Source: Diphasiastrum complanatum (lineage: Eukaryota; Streptophyta; Lycopodiopsida; Lycopodiales; Lycopodiaceae). From it: 64,000 nucleotides of DNA. The position numbers were made by a program, and so were the translations under genes. The stretch is from the NCBI GenBank assembly GCA_029204225.1, contig CM055102.1, positions 6,140,982 to 6,204,981 of the forward strand, written 5' to 3'. This document shows, piece after piece, positions 44,674 through 56,666 of the stretch. Each line of letters opens with the position of its first letter. The stretch's first letter is position 1. A model generated the notes under the pieces. It was not told where the DNA came from, made no database searches, and saw only the letters and a list, made by a program, of their open reading frames with translations.

Positions 44674-46666
44674 TCAAGGCATCATACTCATCCAACATAG
44701 CTTTATACCATTCTTTGGAGTTCAATGCATATTCAACATTAGACGGTTCTTCAAAACTAGATAAAGCATAAGAAGTGGATGAGATACCCTCAACTTGCTG
44801 TCCTTTGCCTTGATATGTGAGCCTTGATGGCTCCACTTTTGCCCTTGAAGATCTCCTTGGTGTGATAGGTGGGTTTGGTGCTTGCTCCTCCATGAGCTCC
44901 TCCTCAAAACCAAGATCTTGCTCCTCGGCCATCGTCTTCTTGATTGTTGGAGCACTTGAGCCTTCTTCAAGCATATGCATATGATGTTCATCAAAGATGA
45001 CATCCCTTGAAACAACAAATTTGTTCAAGGATGGGAGATAGACTTTGTAGCCCTTGCTTGAGCTTGCATATCCAAGCATGATCCCTCTTGTGGAAGATGG
45101 ATCCTCCTTGGTTCTTGTTTCCAATGGCACATGCACATAACATATACAACCAAAAACTTTCAAGTGATTAAGATTGGGTTTCTTTCCATACAACATCTCA
45201 TAAGGAGTTTTGCCTTCAATTGCTTTGCAAGACACCCTATTCATCAAGTAGTTTGCACATACAAGAGACTCACCCCAAAAGGATTTGGGCAAACAAGCAT
45301 CTAATCTTAAAGCCTTAGAACATTCACATAATGTTCTATTCCTTCTTTCAGCAACTCCATTTTGTTGAGGAGTGTAAGGACAAGAAGTCTCTTTCTTGAT
45401 CCCTTCCTCCTCACAAAAGGCCTTGAACTCATTGGAGATGAATTCTCCACCATTGTCACTTCTAAGAATCTTGATGCTATGATTATGATGCTTTTCCACA
45501 AACAACTTGAACTTTACAAAAGTATCAAATACTTGAGACTTGAAGGAAAGTAAGAACACCCAACAATATCTTGAGTAGTCATCAATGAAGGTTAAAAACA
45601 TGGATGAACCTCCATTATATTTGGTGCTAGCAATGTGCACATCCGAGTGTATGAGTTCAAGAGGATGAGATGACTTTGTGATGGAGTTAGGAAACACCTT
45701 CTTATGTGCCTTGGATAAGGCACAAGCTTCACAAACCTTGTCTTCCTTCCCAATAGACCTTGGTAGGCCTAAAGCATACTCCTCCTTGATCATAGCCTCC
45801 ATGGAACCCGAGTTGACATGTCCAAGTCTTTTGTGCCATAAAGTAAAGGTAGATATCTTGCTCTTCTCGGACAACATGACAACATTAGTATCCACAAATG
45901 CATCCAGCTTATAAAGTTTGCCAAGTCTAGTGCCCTTAGCCACTATCTTACCCTTCTTCTTGATGAAACATTCATTTGAAGCAAAGTCAACATTGAAACC
46001 ATTGTCTACCATTTGGCCAACACTTAGTAGATTCTTTGTTATTGTAGGAATGTACAAAACACCTTCTATGTTGATCTTTTTGGAAGATCCTAAGCAAAGG
46101 GGAATGCTACCAACTCCTTCAATCTTACAAGCTTCATCATTTGTTGTATAGATAGACTTTATAGGTCCATCATAAGATAAGAGAGAAGAGAAAAACTCCC
46201 TTTTACTAGTCATGTGTGAACTAGCACCCGAGTCAATCCACCAAGGATCTTCTCCTTTGAAGCTTGTTGAAGAAAATATGGACATCATGAGAGAGTCCTC
46301 ATGTGAGCTCTCCTCCTCCTCCTCTTTGCTCATGTTGGCTTGGCTTTGATCTTGCTTCCTCTTGAAGCATTCCGAGGCATAATGCCCCATCTTGCTACAA
46401 TAGTAGCACTTCACCTTTGATTTGTCCTTCTTGACTTTGGTGGTTGATGGAGATGCCTTTGAGGGTCCTTCTTGATCCTCAAGCTTTGTAGACTTCTTGA
46501 ATGTTGATACTTTGCCTTTGGACTTGCCTTTGCCTTTGGTGAAGAGAGCTTGGTCATCTCCACCTTGGATGGAAAGCCTATCCATCCTCTCTTGCATTTG
46601 GCTCCTTCTTGATTCCTCGGCCATGAGTGTGCCTTGGAGTTCTTCAAGTATGGGTAGCTTACCCAT
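44666..46666 (-). pseudogene. Copia gag C-terminus, protease and integrase
   Basis: 666 codons. The zinc knuckle CYYCSKMGHYASEC lies near residue 87. The protease site is WWIDSGASSHM near 143. The integrase zinc finger has HKRLGHVNSGSM and CEACALSKAHK, and the DDE residues are in LIHSDVH, RSDNGGEF and NGVAERRNRT. The tail leads to the RT N-terminus. The frame is continuous with the gag ORF except for a TAG at 46679-46681, where related copies encode Gln. Confidence 0.92.
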
Positions 46667-46678
46667 AATTACATATCC

Positions 46679-47173
46679 CTAAACCAAATTGTCAAATTCA
46701 AAGCTTAGTCCATTCAATATGAGTTGAACAAGCTCTTCATCCTTGATAGGATCACCTATAAAGGCTAGCTCTTTGTTCAATTCCTTTACTCTTAGGACAA
46801 AAGTATGTGCACTCTCTCCTTTCTTTTGATAGCTTCTATAGATTTGATTCTTCAAAGCTAACATTCTAGTTTGGTTCTTGGATTCATAGACCTTTTGCAA
46901 AGTCTCCCAAGCATCTTGAGCTGAAGTGCAATCTCCTACCTCTCTTAAGAGTTCATTTGCAACATTCATTTTTATGCAATGTAGTGCAACATTGCACCTC
47001 TTGATGTATTTGGCTTTTTCTTGAGGATGAATAGGTTCACCCTCCTTACCATTTACAATTTCCATCAGATCTTGCATGATCATGATAGTTTCCATTCTAA
47101 CTTTCCATATGGAATAGTTAGTTTTGTTGAGCCTTTCATTAGTATCCAAAAGATATGCATTTATAGATGCCAT
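46679..47173 (-). pseudogene. Copia Gag N-terminus (UBN2-type)
   Basis: 164 codons from the ATG at 47173. Blocks: LNKTNYSIWKVRMETIMIMQ, KMNVANELLREVGDC and LRVKELNKELAFIGD. This Gag part forms the particle. It stops at a TAG directly before YVIMGKLPILEEL, the continuation. A roughly 800-bp leader (47174-47971) separates it from the PBS. Confidence 0.9.
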
Positions 47174-47971
47174 CTAGTCTCCTAATCAAGGACTTGACAC
47201 AAATGAAGGTTACTTCTATTGATTTGATTGAAGGTCTATCTTATCCCACTTCTTAGGGACCTGAAAAGATCAGTAATAGACTTCCTATAAAGATCTAAGA
47301 ATGATCTCTAACAAAATCAAATCATAGAATACTAGAAACAATGCACTTGCTTGATTGAAGTAGACAATACTAGTAGAATTGCCCCTCTTTCTATAAAGAA
47401 CATTAAAGCTTCCAAATGATCTGATCAAGAGTGAATTTCAGCAACCTAATATACTTCCAAAATCACTTGTAAAAGAGCTAAATGGAACTTAATGAGGATG
47501 CAACACAATCTACTATCCAATCACAAGCAAAAAATGATCAAAATTGATGAAAAATTGATCTAATTTGGTGCATAAGTCAAGCAATGGTTGGACTGAACCT
47601 AAATCACTTTAGGAGGTGTCTACTACACGTTAGAATAGCCTTGAAGAGTCCCCAAAACTCTGATCTTCCCTCTCCTTGAATGCTAGAAAGCCTCCTCTAT
47701 GAAATCACCTCCAAAACTCGCTTAGAAATCAATGCTTGGAGCAAGCAAAACTTGCTATCTTGGTAATGTGAATTGAATTCAACTTTGCCTCTGGTTTTAG
47801 ACACCTAAACACCTGCAAATGAAGTCACACAACACCAATCTCCAATGTATTTGACTCACTTTGAGTTCTAGAATCAATACTAGATGCTAAGATCCAATCT
47901 ACACAAGATTTAAATAAAAAATTGTGATCAAATTGAATGAAAACCAAGGATTCAGCTCATTTCAACCTTTA

Positions 47972-47984
47972 GGCTCTGATACCA
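47972..47984 (-). other. Primer-binding site, initiator Met tRNA type
   Basis: TGGTATCAGAGCC on the minus strand immediately follows the 5' LTR end. This is the standard copia PBS complementary to the 3' end of initiator methionine tRNA. Confidence 0.93.
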
Positions 47985-48666
47985 TGTAAAAATTACAGCA
48001 AATAAGGATCCTAAAACACTTGAAATGATGAGGGAAACAATAGATTATGATTTCATAAGATTAGCACAAGTTGAACCATCAAAATCCATCAAAAATCTAT
48101 GCTTGAACCTCACTAAATGGCCCAAATCCTTGAAGAAGGCTTCACACGTGTGAAAGTACGGCCTCCCACAGTCTGAGTACTGTACACCAGACCTAAATTC
48201 AATCCTATAATCATTAGTAATCACAAGTACTCAAACAATTATGAACATAGAGAGCAATTGCACCATTATGAGAGAAAAAACATGAAATTGCTTGATTGAT
48301 TTTGGTGAGATATCATCACCTATATATACATGATCCATCACGGTTTTGGGCAGGTATGAGTAGCCCTAAACCTATCCCTAATGCTAATTTTGGTGGATCT
48401 TTCATCCCTACCAAGTTAGGGTTGGAATCTTGGAGATCCCTCAACAATGCAAAAATTACCAAAAATAGCTCCTATTTTTTCTCCCTTGTATCTAAGCATA
48501 ATTTGGACTCATTCCAAAGGTTCTAACACTTAGGTCTACTTGAGAACATCCTTATGAATGGAATCCTATGCTATTTGGCACGTGTGACAAGCCACATCAT
48601 GACCATCTAACTATTTACAAGTCATATGACCAAAACTAGTCAAGCTAGAATTGTGAATTTTTAACA
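47985..48666 (-). repeat. 5' LTR of the young copia element
   Basis: 682 bp, the same length as the other LTR, with three differences. It abuts the PBS on the inside and the 5-mer GCTCT on the outside. Confidence 0.96.
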
Positions 48667-48671
48667 GCTCT

Positions 48672-49850
48672 CTGTAGTTTCAGCATAACGGTACATAACC
48701 AATCGGCTTTTGTGGCTGAGGACAATCAGGAGAAAAATGTCCCGGCTCTCCACAGTTGTAATAGTTGCCCATAACTGGTTTAGTCGCGGTTTGAGACTTC
48801 GCTGGTCCAACAAATTCAGGAGGATTGTGTCTTCTTGGTGCGAACTTTGGTCTGTTTTGTTGGGCTGATGCTGCAGTACCTTGAACATAGTTAGTAGTCG
48901 CATAATTCTGAAAAATAAAAAGTACCTTCTAGGCAGCATGTTCAATATACTTGACATTCACAATGGTGGAGTCTTCCTTAGTATGTCCAGAAGTTCCACA
49001 TTTCGTGCACCACATTCCTAAGTTGGAAGAAGACGCTTTTGGTCTTTAGTCTTTAACTTCAGAGATCTGCACTTTCAAATCATTAAACTTTTTAGTAAGG
49101 TCAGTCATAGTACTCTTCCAAAGCTTTTTAACTTTAGAAGTTGACGACTTATCCTCGACAACTTTCGTGTCGTCCTTTCACTTGGATCGTCATTTATTAT
49201 TTCTCTCTCCTTTATCAGCTTCTGACTCCATTGAATCGCTGCTTTCAGACTCCGAGCTTGAAGAACTGGTACTTGAGTCAGAATCTGAATCATCATCGTT
49301 GTCACTGGAATCAGTCTTAGACTTACGAGATCTTTTAGTTGAGCGTCATTTTTGTGCTAGTTTCGAGGTCTCAAAATTTTTGGCACTAGCTATTACTGCT
49401 GCTAAGGAGGTCATGTCCCCTTGTCTGCAATACTAATCAATCTTTGGTGGTAAACCAGCCAAAAACCATTTGATCTGCATATCAACGGGATATACACAGA
49501 TTTTTAAGCTTTCGTGTATATTTTCGAAGGGATTCTTTAGTCTTCTTCTGAACATTGTTCAGACGTCCGAGAATTCTAGATTTATAACCGATTTTTTCTG
49601 AACTGGCTCAGAAACGCATCTTTCAGTAGTAACCTGGTTCAACTTGAGTGTACCATATGCACGCCTGCTTTCTTAGCAGACCAGGGAAGATTCATAGTTT
49701 GTCTATGTCAGTTCCTTCGTTATTCGCATTAGCGATTGACTGGGCAATGATTTCGTCTAGATTTCTTCGACTCACGCTCTCACTCTATCTTTGTAAAAAT
49801 TCCTCTCTAAGCTTACGATATCGTTCTAATCTGGATTCTCTATCTGACAT
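48672..49850 (-). pseudogene. Element B gag, interrupted by the copia insertion
   Basis: The minus-strand start MSDRESRLERYRKLREEFLQ at 49850 is followed by broken capsid (KESLRKYTRKLKNL near 49540) and knuckles WCTKCGTSGHTKEDS and YYNCGEPGHFSPDC. A third knuckle is split by the copia element; its second half (EPGHKYPDCP) is at about 42470-42510. The capsid and knuckle pattern is that of element A, so B is a related copy in inverted orientation. No LTR of B is identified. Confidence 0.75.
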
Positions 49851-50424
49851 ATACTAGGAATGGAGATGGATGTGTCAGTTTTCTTATAACTTTCCTAAGC
49901 TATCCCTGACCACATCGCCAAAAATTGGTATATGTCGTACTATACCAACAAGGTTAATATAGACTTTGTAGTAAACAATGTTGTTCCCACATAGGACAAC
50001 AATATAAAGTTATGTATTTGGTACAATTTATGATAAGTGGTTTCGAGTGTTATTCTAGTTGTCAACAGACATTAGAAAGTAACCAGTATTACTTGTGTTT
50101 GGGGTGTGTAATGTTAATAATTTCAGAACAACAATCTGGCCTCTATCAAATCGAATGAAACGCGTTCTACATATGAGATGTTATCAGAGTAGTACAACAA
50201 TACTACACTCTGGCTGATTAAGGTGTCAACAGAGAGTCGAGAAATGTTCGGGGTATTCGCGGTTGTGCAGACAATTGATTAATTGCATTCGCAAACTGTT
50301 CATTTCTAGACAGAAGTCCTCAACAACTTAAGTCCAAGGTTTTGGTTAAAGAGCACGAATAGTTTTAGAGCACGTTAGAAACTTATGTCAATTACAATCA
50401 AGAACACAGATCAAAGACTCAATT
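49851..50424. other. Region upstream of element B gag
   Basis: No coding domain is recognised. On the minus strand TTGGCGATGTGGTCAGGGA near 49905 resembles a primer-binding site by its TGG start and position, but no LTR copy supports it. Confidence 0.35.
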
Positions 50425-50525
50425 TGGCACCCTGTGTGTGTAAGTCCAACCCAATGATCACATAGTTATTTGATTAGTTACAAGACTTTAGGCCTTTTTT
50501 GCGGGACTTTTAATGTCGCAAGAGT
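50425..50525 (+). repeat. Family L LTR fragment
   Basis: About 100 bases match the internal part of the LTR at 5520-5898, in the opposite orientation to that copy: GTGTAAGTCCAACCCAATGA and TGCGGGACTTTTAATGTCGC. Confidence 0.75.
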
Positions 50526-50843
50526 GTACCACAGAGGATTCCTTCCGGCAGACCTAGAGGCAGGCCAGCCATAGTTAACGATTTGTTGGTGCTGCTTTTC
50601 AAAATCACATTATTTAAATGATGTAGAGCCAAGTTTTTTAAAGCTGATTTTCTGTTCTGCATATGCTCATAACTATGTCAAATGGTGCTGAATTTTGGAA
50701 GTATTATATGCTGAAGTTTTATTTGTTGAAGACTGTACAATGAAGGCTTTGGCTTGTCAAAGGTTGCAGACTGTGGCAAGTCAAATTCTCTTCAAAGCTT
50801 CGACAATGGTTCCTATTCTCAGTGTTTGCGAGCCGCTGCACAC

Positions 50844-50858
50844 TTGAGGAGGGGGACA
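50844..50858 (+). other. Polypurine tract
   Basis: TTGAGGAGGGGGACA is immediately followed by TGTGGTGACC, the form expected of a Ty3 polypurine tract and LTR start. The 300 bases before it show no coding domain. Confidence 0.6.
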
Positions 50859-52590
50859 TGTGGTGACCCAATTATGGCCATTTATCAATTTTATGACTTT
50901 TAAACTGTTAAATCTTAGACCTTTGCCTTTGTCGTTGTCTATAGCTTATTCATAAGTCGCATTCGGTGCTGTATGAGTTGAATATGTTTTATGGCACTGA
51001 GGTTTTTTTTGTCGCTTAATCTCTAGCATATGGCTATGTCTAACCTTTACTCTTTACAGTGATATCTAAACGATGTAGTTTGCACTAAAAGGCCTTTGTA
51101 ACTTCTATTTGCACTGACTCGAGCTATGGCATGCACTTGGGTCCATTGAAATATTGTGAGCCATGTGTGCAAAGTATTATCTAAATGCCTTCCAATGACT
51201 TCTTAAAGGCAGCTTGGCATTTCCTAAGGGCAACCAGCTATTTTCAAAGGCAAGGCACTACAGATATGAAGGGCCATTGTCGTACATTTCGCACTATTCG
51301 AGATTTTCGGAGCCTCGTTCATTCTTTAGTGCCTACCTCGGAGCACCTCCACCCAACCAGAGCCTCCCACCTTCGCATTTCTTGAGGCAACTGTCGCACT
51401 TCTCTCTCTCTCTTTTCGGATTTTTTAGGGCAGTATGACTTCGTGGCTGTAGCCCACCTTCGCACTTCTTTTGTCTCAGGGCAGCGAAGAGAGGTTGTTC
51501 TCCACACAGGTCAGAAGGCGGCAAGCCACCATTAGTGGCCATCTATCAGATTCGTGGAAGTCTCCAGTGCACTCCAAAGTTGGTTGCAGATTCAAGGCAG
51601 TTTGCAGATGGCCAACGACCCTCGTTCATCTTCGACCTGGCTGTTTTTCCTTACTTGAGACATCAACACTGCTTTCTAACTGTTGATCCTACTATGGCAG
51701 TATGCTATTGGCTTGTGAAAGCCCTGTTCCAGATGTCAATTACTGATTTGCTCTCATTCTTGAAGCAGTTGCAGACCTCTTCACTCTAGCACGGATCTCT
51801 CTGGCTATATTATGCCAGTCTTATGCCATTGTAATTCATTCAGACACAATGTAGACCAGAGGCTCAGAAGCTCTGTTGGTGTTTTAATGTAGATTTACTG
51901 CTTTTGCTATTCATCTACAAGTTCAGAACGTTTGGGTTCTCGGATTCTTGTATAGAGGTGTATCAACCCCTCTTCTTTGCAGTGTCTAGACTGTAATGAA
52001 TATATCTTTGTACTCTGCAAATGGTGAATACAGATAATATAAATATGAGTGTTCTGAATCACACACAACTTGTTTCTACTGTGAATACCTTCTGTGCTTT
52101 TCATGGTGATTCATTTTGGTAATAGAAAGTTTATGGCACTGTATTGTTTGTGCCTATACACAGTGTTTGGACTGGAATTGATTAGTGAAGTGTCTCTAGC
52201 CTTCAATCTTGTGATTTGCGCAGATCATAGGAGTTAGATTCATGATAAGCTACTGTCAAGATAACGGAAACACTGTGTGGCTTTCCCTTTTGCCGAAGTA
52301 TTTGCTTTCTTGAGTTCACTCCCATTTGAATATGAAAACCATAATGAAGTATTCAGTATTTTTCTCTTGGGTGTTTTGTTTTCTTTATAAGGTTGTACTG
52401 GCAGTCCCTTGTGGAAACATCTGTTGATGACCAGTTTGCAATCACTTCTCCTCTCCACTCCATTAATAGTCCGGTCCCTGGGCAGCTCGTGGCCTCCCCC
52501 ATTCGCTCCCGGGTCTCAGATTATTTATGGCAATGGCCCTCCCTATGACCATTACCTGCTACATTTTAGTGTAATTGAGCAATTCTAACA
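50859..52590 (+). repeat. Probable long LTR (solo or 3' LTR)
   Basis: It starts TGTGGTGACC after a polypurine tract. A plausible end is TTCTAACA at 52590. A region near 51940-52090 looks like a transcript end, with AT-rich polyadenylation-like sequence. There is no second copy in the window, so the 3' boundary is a guess. Short open frames (for example 51333-51542 minus) match no family I know. Confidence 0.4.
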
Positions 52591-52699
52591 AGGTAAAAAA
52601 TCCCCAATTATTTTAGGGTCTTATTGTTTGGTCTTCTCTAGAAATGAATCTCGCAATCGACAATATCACTTTATTTTCTTTCCAGCAACCACAATTTTC

Positions 52700-52737
52700 C
52701 ACGTGTAATTACGACCATCGAGAAAGGCAGATAAAAG
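52700..52737 (+). promoter_or_regulatory. Candidate promoter of the 80-residue gene
   Basis: A G-box core CACGTG (52700-52705) lies 25 bases before ATAAAAG (52731-52737), a TATA-like box. A pyrimidine-rich TCTTCTCGTCTGC follows about 25 bases later, a plausible start region. The leader would then be about 220 bases. This is inferred from motifs only. Confidence 0.4.
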
Positions 52738-52988
52738 CTCTCATTGGCGCGCGTCCTGTCTTCTCGTCTGCACGGTATCGTCGTCTTTCCCAACTTTACG
52801 TTTGCTTTTTTCTCTTCTTGTTCGGAGCTTCAGTTTTGCGAATGCTTTGCGTAATTTTTCTTACGATCCATCCTGACGATAATCGCTTCCTTTCTGTAGA
52901 TCCAGGTTCCTTGAAGCCACTTAATCTGAGCTACGCTGTTTCAGATCCATCTTTCTTCATATTTTAGCTTGGCATTCATCTGTTCACA

Positions 52989-55900
52989 ATGTCTGCTGTA
53001 CCGGCCAAGGTCATTGTTCCAGCGCTGCTTTCATCCTTTGCCGTCTCCTATCTGTTCTTCGATCTCGCCCGCAACAGGAAGCTTTTCGGCGGTAAGATAT
53101 ATCAAATCCTTTTGTCTATTTACCTTTACTGTATATGCTGATTTCTTCATTTCAGAGTTTTTGTTTGTTATGTGTGCTGGGAAGGGCGGTGTGTTATCAT
53201 TGCACTGTATCGGTCTCTTGTGAAAGAACTGAAAACCTAAGGCGTGTAAGCTCAGTGTCTTGGTGGCTCGCTTAGTTCTCTTGTCGAGTTTGTGCAAAAG
53301 TGCAGCTGAGTTGAGCTCGACTTCTTTTCTGGGATTTCTGCTGAAGAGTTCAGTTCAGACCACGTTCATGAGTTTGGGATATGATAAAGTCAGCTGCGTT
53401 GCAAAGGGCTCTCGGATTATATATAGTGATGCTATTTCTACGCTTATATGATGATGTTGTACGTTCCTTGAACTGTGTGTGATGGTACTGTGCTACGAGA
53501 TTCATTTGTCTTGTGTAGCGATCCTCTTTCTTGCATGAGCACTCTTTGCAGCGTTTGCTGCTGTAGGTTCAATGAATATGAAGAGTTTCTAATCGACCTA
53601 GCTTAGTTCTTGATAGAGTATCCCTTCACTCAAATCTTTTCAGTTGGCCCTTCTTTTCAGTTGTAAGCTTCGCTGTCAACCAATTGTGTTTTATCTGCGT
53701 TTATGTCAAAGCCATATGTATGTCAGTCTGAATAAACGTATAGAAAATAGGAGTTCATAGTATTCACTACGTTCGCTTTATCGTGGGTGATATAGACAAT
53801 GTTACAGGCAGCTGGACTATGCTTATCATTTTTCCCATCGTATTCACTACGTTTGCTTTATCGTGGGTGATATAGACAATATTACAGGCAGCTGAACTAT
53901 GCTTATTATTTTTCCTTAGTAGTGTCACTTCCCAATGAGCTACCACATCTGAACATTGGTTCTTGTAAGCTGCAGTGTTTCATTATATAAGTAGTACGTA
54001 TGATACTCCGAGGGAGATATCTAATTGTCATTTTCCCCTTAGCAAAATCGTTGTTCTTTGCAGAGTTCATTCTATGAGTTTGTCACAAGTGTTCGTTTAC
54101 TTTTGATAAGCAGTTTATGCCCAACAAATTCTAGAAGTTAGCTGCTAGCAACAATGAGAGTGGCAACCAATTTCAAGCACTATTAAGGGGAGAACAATTG
54201 AAGCCCTTTTAGGTTCAATATCTTCTCTAATCAATCTTGAGAGAGAACATTTGGGTCATGAACTACTGAGTAGCACATACTTCCTAATGTCCTCACACGT
54301 GCTTAATAGGAAATTACCGTTCCACATATAATTTTCTTGGTGTTGAAAATTCTTTGTTATGAAGTTGTAGATGATACTATGTTTCGAGAGAAATTACCTT
54401 TAGGAAAGTTGTCTCTAGCTTGTATCCTCGAAGAGCGAATCAATCAGCACTTTCTTGCAAATGCATGCGTGTATGGTGGGCACATAATGAGCATCTGACT
54501 TGCATGTAGTCATCTAACATAGTAAGATGGTGCCAAACATGTTGATGTTTTGATACCTCAAACACTACTACCTAAGAAGCAGATCTTGAATAACAAAAAT
54601 TGTAGTTATCAGATTTTGGAAGCTTGAGTTAAATAAGAGACTCTTAAGTGCCAAAAAAAGTTGTTCAATGAAACAAATGTCATTCGCTCTGGTGTGCCCA
54701 TGTCTCTCCCTCTGCCAGTCGACCACAGTCCATGTGTGGCTCTACCTCTTTTGGTTCTTGATGCTAATACTATTGTTGTTGGTATGTTTGTTATGGTCGA
54801 CTCTGCTTGGCATGCAATTGTGTCATCGACACTTTGTGGACCACTGGGTTTGCTTGTCTTTGTGGACAGGCATTGTGGGCTATTCTTCTTTCACTAACTC
54901 AAATTCTATATGCATCAGCTCAATAGCCGCCTCTCTAATGACCTCCTTCATCTAAATTGATATATGTTGCATTATGTTTTTGTTGGTGCAATCATCCACG
55001 ATCATAGCAACAAACCCCTGATTTCAAGAACCACCAGACATAGCTTTTGAGTTTTCTGGATATAAGATACAATAAGGACAATAACAACAACAACAACAAC
55101 ATGTGAATATTCTTGTACTTTTTTTGCAAGGTCTGTACAGAATGGATTGGTCAAAAAAATTGCCTGCAGTGGTGCTACTACAATTGTTGTTGGTATGTTT
55201 GTTATGGTTGACTCCACTAGACATGCAAATGTATCGATTTGACGCTTCGTGGACCACTGGGTTTGCTTGTCTTTGTGCATAGGCGTTGTGGCCAGTGGGT
55301 TATGATTGTGTAACTAACTCGAAATCAGCTCAATAGCGGCCTCCTTCATCTAACGCTCTTCCCCCTCTGCCTCGTCACCATTCTCCGTTGCTGCATTCTT
55401 TCTTATACCTTGCCATGGCCCTAGTGATTTTGTGTTGACTCCTCTCCTCATTTTCCATCTCATGATGAAGTTCTATATATATCTCACATGTATGCAGTCT
55501 CACATAGGTGCAGCGGACGACAGTTTTGGAACACATTTTTTACTATATTTTTGACCTAAAAATTAAAAAAAAAGAACTATTTAAAAAAGTTTTGAATCTT
55601 AAAACAAATAGAAAATAGAAAAGTGAAACTATTTAATAATCAATAAAACATTGAAAAAATTTCTGCTATTTTTTTTAGCATGTTTCTGGAAACCCTGATC
55701 GGGTTTCCCAGAACACTTTCTGGAATGGAGCGTGCAATTTTGATTATCTCGTCATCTATGTCTCCTCAATGTGTGTACTGGTTGCTACTCGGTGTTAGGA
55801 AAAATAGTGCCATCATTATGGTTCACCTGTTTTGGACGTCCATATTGTTGCATACTTTGGATCAAAACACCAACCTCTCACGTGAGTTGATTGGAAGTTT

Positions 55901-56666
55901 GTTCCGTCTCTTTGTGTGAACAAGGGCCCACGTGATTCGTGTCTGCTTGTGGGTGACTTTATGCCTGGTGGGTATCATATGAACTAGGTGCCAAGATGCA
56001 TAGAAAAGAAGAGATTTTGATCCTCGAAGAAGAGGTGACTGAGCTATAGAAAGAGAAAGAGGAGCTCCGGAAATAGGTGCTGTGAGGACAGTACAGATTT
56101 TCCCCCATATGCATAGCTCTTTGGACAGCCTAATTTTTGATACTGTTATATGAGCCATTTTGCTGTCTGTCATTCATGTTTGATGGCCATCGGGATCAGT
56201 AAATATCATCACTCACCAGCTGCTTGTTTTTACGTGCATGGGCTATATGTATGGTCTCATTGATAGTCTCAATTGCACAAGGATCCATCATATTTCTGTT
56301 TTAAAAGGTCTTTCAATTGATCTTTGTCAAGTGCGAAGTGAAAGTTGAGTCTAAATTTTGTAGTCAAAAGTGGATGATGTATTAACTCTGCTGTTTAATA
56401 TTGCTTAGGCAAATGGATGAGCAGCCTTTATCTTAATGTGTTTTGGTATTGATTTTTTTATATACTCTCAGAGTTATGTATGGACTACATGCTTCACAGC
56501 CTCTTGAATATGCTGAATTTGTTCAGGTACTGTTCCTAGAACCCTAACTAAAGAATGGCTCCTGGAAACTGAGAAGAAGTTTGATGAGGGATGGGCTCGG
56601 GAAGCTTCAGAGGTTCCAGTGGTTATAAATCCTATAAGCAGGCAGAACTATCGCTTGGTTGAGTAA
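52989..56666 (+). CDS. Small two-exon gene, 80-residue membrane protein
   Basis: Exon 1 is 52989-53091 and exon 2 is 56527-56666. The intron (53092-56526) begins GTAAGA and ends TTCAG, and the join is in phase: 103 plus 140 bases give 80 codons plus TAA. The N-terminus has a hydrophobic helix (VIVPALLSSFAVSYLFF, residues 8-24) after a short basic start. The C-terminal half is charged and contains RTLTKEWLLETEKKFDEGW and NPISRQNYRLVE. From memory, plant proteins of this size with a TPxTxxxEW and NPISRQNF pattern are small mitochondrial proteins reported with respiratory complex I. That link is tentative. It is the only intact host gene here. Confidence 0.8.
53761..53916 (+). repeat. 80-bp tandem duplication in the intron
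   Basis: Units start TATTCACTACGTT at 53761 and 53841 and differ at a few bases. Both contain TATCGTGGGTGATATAGACA. Confidence 0.9.
54768..55352 (+). repeat. Spaced direct repeat in the intron
   Basis: About 180 bases at 54768-54953 recur at 55181-55350: TTGTTGTTGGTATGTTTGTT, GGACCACTGGGTTTGCTTGT and AGCTCAATAGC. The copies are diverged and separated by about 230 bases, including a short AAC repeat at 55080. The source element is not recognised. Confidence 0.75.

Larger units (their letters stand above)
42511..48666 (-). mobile_element. Young Ty1/copia element, nearly complete
   Basis: The element is 6156 bp with two 682-bp LTRs that differ at three positions by direct comparison (42545/48019, 42722/48196, 42909/48383). 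A PBS, a single gag-pol reading region and a polypurine tract (GTGAGGAGGAG next to the 3' LTR) are present. Flanking 5-mers GTTCT (42506-42510) and GCTCT (48667-48671) are a target duplication with one mismatch. Only two lesions break the coding region, a TAG and a frameshift. Confidence 0.96.

Noticed and set aside
52644-52967. 107-codon frame upstream of the host gene
   Set aside because: It spans the probable promoter and leader, starts before the TATA-like box, and has no recognisable domain.
54661-55280. Frames of 77-95 codons in the intron
   Set aside because: They overlap the spaced direct repeat, lie inside the intron of a well-supported gene, and have biased hydrophobic composition without motifs.
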